Of a stretch of DNA of 64,000 nucleotides, positions 59,704 through 64,000 are shown in pieces. The position numbers were made by a program, and so were the translations under genes. The DNA lies in NCBI GenBank assembly GCA_963773085.1, contig CAVYZS010000001.1, positions 248,001-312,000 of the forward strand, given 5' to 3'. The notes beneath the pieces are model-generated. The model searched no databases. It was given only the letters and a program-made list of their open reading frames with translations, and was not told where the DNA came from. This stretch comes from JAENVT01 sp963773085 (GTDB lineage Bacteria > Actinomycetota > Acidimicrobiia > Acidimicrobiales > Ilumatobacteraceae). The first letter of the stretch is position 1. The number at the start of each line of letters is the position of its first letter.

Positions 59704-59918
59704 CAGGGTGCCTCGCGGTGCCCAGCGACCTCGTAGCCCGCCTCGTCGACGGCGGTGGTGATCGACTGCAGGTCGAGATCCTGCCCTGTGACAGTCACCA
59801 ACTTGGTGACCAGATCGACGTGTACATCGTCCACGCCGGCGAGTTTGCCGACTTCACACATGACTGCAGCCTCGCAATGGCTGCAGGTCATGCCTGTCAC
59901 TTCGAGGATCAGTTCCAC
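59703..59918 (-). CDS. copZ: Copper chaperone, heavy-metal-associated domain
   Basis: A 71-residue CopZ-like protein that carries Cu(I) to CopA or CsoR. The metal motif GMTCSHC (Cys12, Cys15) is followed by the ferredoxin-like fold segments VMCEVGKLAGVDDVHVDLVT, KLVTVTGQDLDLQ and ITTAVDEAGYEV. The GTG at 59918 has GAGGAG 7 nt upstream and gives the standard length, so the longer frame is rejected. An extra Cys at VMCEV is unusual in this position. Confidence 0.92.
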   Translation of the reverse strand: MELILEVTGMTCSHCEAAVMCEVGKLAGVDDVHVDLVTKLVTVTGQDLDLQSITTAVDEAGYEVAGHREAP

Positions 59919-59928
59919 CGTGCGCTCC

Positions 59929-60237
59929 TCATGCCCGGAGAAGGCGTTCGACGGCCTTCGATGCCTCGTGGACGAGATGCTCGGTGCGATCGGTGTCGCC
60001 GCTGGCGGCCGCGCCGGCGACGCAGTGGTGCAGGTGCTCGTCGAGCAGCTTGACACCGACACCTTGTAAGGCTTTGCTGACCGCGGCGACCTGTGTCAGT
60101 ACGTCGATGCAGTACGTGTCCTCCTCGATCAGTCTTGCCAGCCCGCGAACCTGGCCCTCGATGCGGCGGAGCCGGGCGAGGAGTTGCTGTTTGTCGTCGG
60201 AGTATCCAGGGAGACTGCCCGTGTCTTGGTTTCTCAC
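59929..60237 (-). CDS. csoR: CsoR-family copper-sensing repressor
   Basis: CsoR represses copper genes and releases DNA on Cu(I) binding. The 102-residue four-helix protein has the three Cu(I) ligands at Cys43 (EDTYCIDVLTQ), His68 and Cys72 (HLHHCV), plus LLARLRRIEGQVRGLARLIE (helix 1-2). The GTG at 60237 follows a perfect TATCAT box by 7 nt, so the message is leaderless and the longer frame is rejected. It is the first gene of csoR-copZ-HLHP-copA and autoregulates through the operator just upstream. Confidence 0.94.
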   Translation of the reverse strand: MRNQDTGSLPGYSDDKQQLLARLRRIEGQVRGLARLIEEDTYCIDVLTQVAAVSKALQGVGVKLLDEHLHHCVAGAAASGDTDRTEHLVHEASKAVERLLRA

Positions 60238-60243
60238 ATCTCC

Positions 60244-60268
60244 AATGATACCCCCCTGGGGTATCATT
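60244..60268. promoter_or_regulatory. CsoR operator overlapping the csoR promoter
   Basis: A perfect inverted repeat: AATGATACCCC (60244-60254), CCT spacer, GGGGTATCATT (60258-60268). The ATACCCC/GGGGTAT core is the classical CsoR box. On the reverse strand the arm includes TATCAT (60245-60250), the -10, with TTGGAA (60267-60272) 16 nt upstream as -35. Repressor binding would block RNA polymerase. Confidence 0.92.
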
Positions 60269-60280
60269 CCAACTCGTGAA

Positions 60281-61057
60281 TCACGGACGATCGGTAAAAG
60301 TCGCCTTGCGCTTCTCGAGGAACGCGGCGATGCCTTCTTGGGCATCGTGAGTGGTGGCCGACTGTGACATCACGGCGACTGCATAGGCATAGGCGTCGGT
60401 TTGACCGAGCTCGGTCTGGGCGTAGTAACCGCGCTTTCCGGCAGCCTTCGATGCCACGCTTCCGCGTGTGGCCCGCGACAGCAGATCGTTCACTGCTGTG
60501 TCGAGTTGGTCGTCGGGCACGGCGTAGTTGATGAGGCCCCACGAGGCTGCAGTGGTGGCGTCGATCGGATCGCCGGTGAGCGCCAGTTCCAGCGCTCGTT
60601 TGCGACCGACGTTGCGGGCAACGGCTACCAGCGGCGTGTGGCAGAAGAGCCCGCCCTTTCCACCAGGTATTGCGAACGCCGCACTCTCGGCGGCGATCGC
60701 CAGATCACACGAGGCCACGAGCTGGCACCCCGCTGCCGTGGCCAAGGCATGAACCTTGGCGATCACCGGCTGCGGGATCGACTGGATGGTGTTCATCATC
60801 TCGGTGCACACGTCGAACAGATGGGTGATCTGGTCGATGTCGGCACCTGCCATGTCGGCGAAGTTGTGGCCCGCCGAGAACACCGGGCCGTTGGCCGCGA
60901 GGATCGCACCGATTGCCTGGCTCGACCCGACCGCACGGAACGCATCGGTCAGCTCGAGCATCACGTCCAGGGCCAGCGCGTTGCGCTTCTCAGGACGATT
61001 GAGGGTGATGGTGGCGAAGGGCCCCCCGCAGTCGAGGATCACATGGTGGTAACTCAC
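60281..61057 (-). CDS. Enoyl-CoA hydratase/isomerase family protein
   Basis: A 258-residue crotonase-fold enzyme. ATITLNRPEKRNALALDVML is the typical start; AILAANGPVFSAGHNFADMA is the oxyanion-hole loop, then VIAKVHALATAAGCQLVASC and GGKGGLFCHTP, where the first catalytic Glu position of classical hydratases is Ala/Gly-like and the second region lacks an obvious Glu. So it may be a hydratase of altered type or another crotonase such as an isomerase or hydrolase. The C-terminus is normal (EGIAAFLEKRKATF). It is upstream of the csoR operator, transcribed in the same direction. Confidence 0.85.
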   Translation of the reverse strand: MSYHHVILDCGGPFATITLNRPEKRNALALDVMLELTDAFRAVGSSQAIGAILAANGPVFSAGHNFADMAGADIDQITHLFDVCTEMMNTIQSIPQPVIAKVHALATAAGCQLVASCDLAIAAESAAFAIPGGKGGLFCHTPLVAVARNVGRKRALELALTGDPIDATTAASWGLINYAVPDDQLDTAVNDLLSRATRGSVASKAAGKRGYYAQTELGQTDAYAYAVAVMSQSATTHDAQEGIAAFLEKRKATFTDRP

Positions 61058-61078
61058 GTGGCCAGTGTGCCACGAAAG

Positions 61079-61978
61079 TCAGGCGGCGATCGCTGCGCTC
61101 ATGGCGATCGTGTAGCCATCGGCCACGCTGCCGGTGATCGTGGGTGTCTCCAGCTCGACACCGTCTCGGAACACATTGTCGGTCGCCAGGCTGACCCGGG
61201 CGAGGTTCTGGGTGCTCTGCGGATAGCCGGAGCCGGCGTAGACCGCCGCGCTGGCGTCCTCGGTCAGTGCCAACTGTGAGGTCGCCAGCCTGTTCGACGC
61301 CGACGTGGCATCGGTGAGCGTCGGATAGACCTCGTAGTGGATGTGCGGCCAGCGGCCCGAGTAGCACGCGGGAAAGATGCTGGTGAACCGGACGACACCG
61401 TTGCCGTCGGCCTCTTGCACGCCGCGCAGGTAGTTCTCGGCGGTTGCGCCCTGCGAGTACAGCGAATAGAGCCCGTTGGCGTCGCAATGCCACAGATACA
61501 CCGCCGCGCCGGCTAGTGGTGCACCACCACTGGCGTTGACCAGCGTGAGGTCGATCGTCGTGGGCACACCCTGGGCGACCGTCGAGCTGGAACCGAAGCT
61601 GGAGCGGATGTCGCTGCGGACGATGCCGCTCTCGGTCAGCACGTTGATGCCGTTCGAACCGTCGCCTGGGTATGGCCCAGCCGTCTCCTCGGGTACTGCC
61701 TGCAGGCTCGAGCCCGCAGAGGTCGTCGACGTCGCCGACGAGCCCGACGAACTTTCCGTCGCTGCCGTGGTCGTCGGCGTGGTTACGGACGTGGCGCCTG
61801 CGGACACGCCGGTTGTGGTGCCCGCTGTGCTGCTCTCCGAGCCACAACTGGCCACCACCGCCGCCAAACCGGCCCCGGCGAACAGCGTGAACAACCGGCG
61901 GCGGGCGATGAGCGTCGTCAAGTCGAAACTCAGCCCTCGATCGTGGTCGTGCACTTCTTCATCCATTTCATCCATCAT
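61079..61978 (-). CDS. Lipoprotein of the intradiol ring-cleavage dioxygenase family
   Basis: A 299-residue exported protein. The N-terminus RRRLFTLFAGAGLAAVVASC looks like a Tat-type lipoprotein signal with a VASC lipobox, followed by a Ser/Thr-rich linker (about 50-95). The catalytic domain has EETAGPYP, TIDLTLVNASGGAPLAGAAV, YLWHCDANGLYSLYS (Tyr ligand region) and FPACYSGRWPHIHYEVYP (Tyr and two His of the Fe(III) site). Intradiol enzymes cleave catechols between the hydroxyls; this secreted branch has uncertain substrates. AAGGAG precedes the ATG. The 252-bp gap upstream shows no gene. Confidence 0.85.
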   Translation of the reverse strand: MMDEMDEEVHDHDRGLSFDLTTLIARRRLFTLFAGAGLAAVVASCGSESSTAGTTTGVSAGATSVTTPTTTAATESSSGSSATSTTSAGSSLQAVPEETAGPYPGDGSNGINVLTESGIVRSDIRSSFGSSSTVAQGVPTTIDLTLVNASGGAPLAGAAVYLWHCDANGLYSLYSQGATAENYLRGVQEADGNGVVRFTSIFPACYSGRWPHIHYEVYPTLTDATSASNRLATSQLALTEDASAAVYAGSGYPQSTQNLARVSLATDNVFRDGVELETPTITGSVADGYTIAMSAAIAA

Positions 61979-62230
61979 TTTCGCTCCTTGTCGAAGTCGC
62001 CGGCCACTCGGGCGGCGTGTCAGGACCGATCATCGGGAATCGCCCTGGGCCGCGACTGGGTGAATCCTGGGAGAACCCTGGGACTTCGCGGGACCAGGGG
62101 CCGGGCAAGCAGGGCTGCGACTTCGGTCAGGGGTTCCTCTTCGCGAAACCGCTCAGCAGCGTCGACGCCGGAATGCTCGTGGCTCAGCTCACAGGTGCTC
62201 GTCGACAGCGATTGGGAGCGTCGGCACAGC

Positions 62231-62611
62231 CTAGGCGGGGTAACAGCGCAGCTCGACGGTGTTGCCGTCGGGATCCGTGACGTACACGCTGGACGCGTAG
62301 CCCTGGGCACCGAAGACCCTGTCGGCCCGACGCGACCCGGGAAACACCGCGGCGATCTCATCGAGGTCGGTCGGCTCGATCACGAGACAGAGATGGTCGA
62401 AATTAACCCCGTCCGGCCGTTCGGGGAAGAGGTCGATGATGGTCGTCGGCGAGATCCGAGCGGACGGAAACGGAGCTTCGCCTCGCCGCCATTCGTCGAC
62501 TCGCACAGGTTCGAGGCCGAGCGTTTCGCAGTAGAACTTGATCGATTGCTCGACATTGGAGCAGCACAACACCGTGTGATCGAGGCCGGTGACCCGTAGC
62601 TGAATCGTCAT
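62231..62611 (-). CDS. Glyoxalase/VOC-family protein
   Basis: A 126-residue VOC-fold protein with two beta-alpha-beta-beta-beta units: LRVTGLDHTVLCCSNVEQSI, KFYCETLGLEPV, then FDHLCLVIEP and ASSVYVTDPDGNTVEL. The metal-ligand positions (His in LDHTVL, His in FDHLCL, Glu in TVELRC) are intact, so it may bind a metal. Substrate unknown. The start at 62611 follows a TACTGT box by 6 nt. Divergent from the DUF1203 gene. Confidence 0.88.
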   Translation of the reverse strand: MTIQLRVTGLDHTVLCCSNVEQSIKFYCETLGLEPVRVDEWRRGEAPFPSARISPTTIIDLFPERPDGVNFDHLCLVIEPTDLDEIAAVFPGSRRADRVFGAQGYASSVYVTDPDGNTVELRCYPA

Positions 62612-62617
62612 GGTCGA

Positions 62618-62623
62618 ACAGTA
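62618..62623 (-). promoter_or_regulatory. -10 box of the VOC gene
   Basis: TACTGT on the reverse strand, 6 nt before the ATG at 62611. Confidence 0.5.
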
Positions 62624-62726
62624 ACCGCGGAGCTGTGAGGATGGCTCGCCCAGCATCTTGCGGGGGACGAACTGCCCTGTCTGATTTCCGCTAGATCACG
62701 GTCACCGGACACCTCACACTCACACC

Positions 62727-63174
62727 ATGACAAACACCGACTTCGTCCTCGTCGGGATCGATCCATCGCATGCAGACGAGCTACGCGCCGCCGGCGGCAT
62801 CACCTACGTCGCCGACGACAACGGGTACCCATGTCGGCAGTGTCTTCGCGAACGCGGAGATCGGTGAGGAGCTGATCCTCGTCTCCTACGACCCGTTCAC
62901 CGGTGCTTCGCCGTATCGATCCGCAAGCCCGATCTTTCTGCATCGGTCGCGGTGCACACCAAGCGAGTCGGCCGACATCCCCGGTCAGCTCGCCCGGCGC
63001 ACGCTGTCGGTCCGCGCCTTCGACAGCACCGAGATGATGATCGACGCCGCGCTGACCGACGGGGCCGACCTGTCGGCCACCATCCACCGGCTGCTCGCCG
63101 ACGCTGAGGTTCACCACCTGCACGTGCACAACGAGCCCAGAGGTTGCTGGGCCGCACGAGTCGACCGTGCGTGA
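62727..63174 (+). pseudogene. DUF1203 protein, +1 frameshift as read
   Basis: DUF1203 proteins are about 150 residues and of unknown function. From ATG 62727 the first frame gives VADDNGYPCRQCLRERGDR and stops after 46 codons. The next frame continues AEIGEELILVSYDPFTGASP, PIFLHRSRC, LSVRAFDSTEMMIDAALTDG and HHLHVHNEPRGCWAARVDRA to 63174. A single extra base near 62850 (CTTCGCGAACGCG) breaks the frame; without it the product is 148 residues, the family length. Either a sequencing insertion or a recent mutation. Confidence 0.82.
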
Positions 63175-63184
63175 CACGAGCGCC

Positions 63185-63256
63185 GTGCCCCCCCGGGGTC
63201 TCGAACCCCGAACCAACGGATTAAAAGTCCGCTGCTCTACCGTTGAGCTAGAGGGG
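63185..63256 (-). tRNA. tRNA-Lys (TTT)
   Basis: The reverse strand folds as a cloverleaf: acceptor GCCCCTC with GGGGGGC, D arm GCTC/GAGC, anticodon stem GCGGA/TCCGT with loop CTTTTAA (anticodon TTT), T arm CGGGG-TTCGAGA-CCCCG, and discriminator A. CCA is not encoded. Confidence 0.95.
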
Positions 63257-63329
63257 CCGGGCGAGCGAGAAAACTAGCCCGACTGGGCGCCAGACTATTG
63301 GCCGATCGGCCCAGTCGGCTGCAACCGAC

Positions 63330-63698
63330 TCATTGAAATGGTCCCGGCTCGACCCGCGCAGTGACTCGACGGATTGTCGGGTTGTGTTCAGGCACCGAAT
63401 CCAGACATCCAATGGGCGGGAGGTCCGCCGGGTGGCAGCTTCTGTGATTGCAGCGTTCGCAGACACAATAAGTCCCGCCGTCGCCGAGTCTGTTCGGGAG
63501 GCGCTTGGTGACGTAGTGGTGCCCGCGGACACGACAAACCAGGCCCATTCGCTGTGCGTCCGCCTGGTGCTCCCACAGGTCACTGGCTAGTTCGGCGCGC
63601 CGGGTGTCGCGCCGGGCCGGGTCGAGGTGCGCCGTGTACATGCGCACCCAGCGGCGGGTCAGGCGTGAGGCAAGAGCCGGGCGGTGCTGGCTGTTCAT
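63330..63698 (-). CDS. Small Cys-rich hypothetical protein
   Basis: A 122-residue protein. The first 50 residues (ALASRLTRRWVRMYTAHLDP, then RRAELASDLWEHQADAQRMG) look like the N-terminal prefix of actinobacterial membrane proteins of the permease-prefix kind. The rest (CRVRGHHYVTKRLPN, TYCVCERCNHRSCHP) resembles a short zinc-ribbon protein. The two halves appear joined from different families, so this may be a chimera formed by deletion. GGAG lies before the ATG. Function unknown. Confidence 0.55.
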   Translation of the reverse strand: MNSQHRPALASRLTRRWVRMYTAHLDPARRDTRRAELASDLWEHQADAQRMGLVCRVRGHHYVTKRLPNRLGDGGTYCVCERCNHRSCHPADLPPIGCLDSVPEHNPTIRRVTARVEPGPFQ

Positions 63699-63728
63699 CT
63701 CGGCTCCAGGCCGATCTCCTTATCGCCC

Positions 63729-63832
63729 GGTCGGGCGCGGAATCGGCACCGCCACTACTCACACCGCGCCCGACCAGGTTCAGCGGGTGCGATTTCGGAA
63801 CTGATGGTGCCGAAATCGCGCCCAACCCGGCT
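63729..63832. repeat. REP-like paired inverted element, second locus
   Basis: GGTCGGGCGCGG (63729-63740) and CCGCGCCCGACC (63764-63775) are perfect 12-bp arms. GCGATTTCGG (63789-63798) and CCGAAATCGC (63810-63819) form a second stem; the reverse strand of that part starts GGTTGGGCGCGATTTCGGCA, a diverged copy of GGTCGGGCGCGGAATCGGCA. It fills the 169-bp gap between two genes and resembles the element at 2025-2134. Confidence 0.6.
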
Positions 63833-63867
63833 GATGGGAGACGAGATCGGCTCGCGGAGTCGGCGAT

Positions 63868-64000
63868 CTACACGGCCGCGAGGAGCTTTTCGGCGATCCT
63901 CGCTGCCTCGGCGATGTGCTGACGGCAGGCGGCTGCGGCGGCCTCAGGGTCGTTGCGCTCAATTGCGTCGAAGATCTCGCGCAGTCGAGCGGGACCGGAC
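63868..64000 (-). CDS. C-terminal end of a GntR/FCD-type regulator (truncated by window)
   Basis: The last 44 codons of a reverse-strand gene: LREIFDAIERNDPEAAAAAC then RQHIAEAARIAEKLLAAV and a TAG stop. The pattern of an acidic helix, DPEAA and a following RQHI is the usual end of FCD-domain regulators, where the His binds metal. The start is outside the window, so the DNA-binding part is not seen. Confidence 0.6.
   Translation of the reverse strand, partial: SGPARLREIFDAIERNDPEAAAAACRQHIAEAARIAEKLLAAV

Noticed and set aside
61979..62230. Possible gene or regulatory RNA in the 252-bp gap upstream of the intradiol dioxygenase-type lipoprotein.
   Set aside because: Frames here are shadows with no coding character; only scattered CTGGG motifs and the ribosome binding site AAGGAG were seen.
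1..64000. CRISPR arrays, prophage genes, insertion sequences and integrase-flanked islands.
   Set aside because: No spaced direct repeats, transposase, integrase or phage structural proteins were seen; the HNH gene is of the chromosomal DUF222 type.

Overview
This window looks like a chromosomal segment of a high-GC actinomycete, most likely an environmental member of the Acidimicrobiia (an inference; no rRNA is present). Supporting signs are mycothiol synthesis (mshA), an RsiG-type anti-sigma protein, Rex followed by hemA-hemC-hemD, a DUF222/HNH protein, a CsoR copper switch, and very frequent GTG starts. Many genes carry a TANNNT -10 box only 6-9 nt before the start codon, so leaderless transcripts appear common.

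Region by region. 1-10 kb: mixed metabolic genes (alpha/beta hydrolases, a LysM lipoprotein, a MeaA/ethylmalonyl-CoA mutase-type B12 enzyme, Aat, 3-hydroxyacyl-CoA dehydrogenase, an HD hydrolase, a PtpB-like phosphatase, an S51-like peptidase). 10-17 kb: a secreted cyclophilin, a large degenerate glycosyltransferase-like membrane protein, a YgjP-type metallopeptidase, then a small same-strand run: MoaD/ThiS-like protein, RsiG homologue, XRE regulator, mshA (frameshifted as read) and YbjN. 17-25 kb: proC, a structured intergenic RNA candidate, a SAM hydrolase, an acyl-CoA ligase, and rex-hemA-hemC-hemD. 25-36 kb: secreted/surface proteins, a degenerate GGDEF protein with an intact I-site, hemB-hemL, the ispD-ispF-rlmB operon and a Crp-family regulator.

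36-45 kb: an ABC-2 type transporter in an operon with an OpuAC-type lipoprotein, then a complete-looking L-fuconate catabolic and CUT2-type sugar uptake operon (SDR, lactonase, L-fuconate dehydratase, binding protein, ATPase, permease) facing a divergent GntR/FCD regulator. 45-56 kb: a CocE-type hydrolase, a fused 2Fe-2S/molybdopterin hydroxylase, a frameshifted DUF222-HNH gene, and an EssC/EccC-like FHA-FtsK ATPase divergent from a sigma-factor-like protein. 56-64 kb: a copper resistance operon (csoR-copZ-HLHP protein-copA) with a clear CsoR operator, a low-molecular-weight phosphatase, enoyl-CoA hydratase, a lipoprotein of the intradiol dioxygenase family, a VOC protein, a frameshifted DUF1203 gene, tRNA-Lys(TTT), and a truncated regulator.

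Themes worth attention: three genes interrupted by exactly one extra base (two of them in the same CAACCGG context), c-di-GMP signalling candidates (RsiG with both signature helices; a GGDEF protein that looks like a sensor, not a synthase), a REP-like inverted element at two loci, and palindromes at the copper and sugar promoters.
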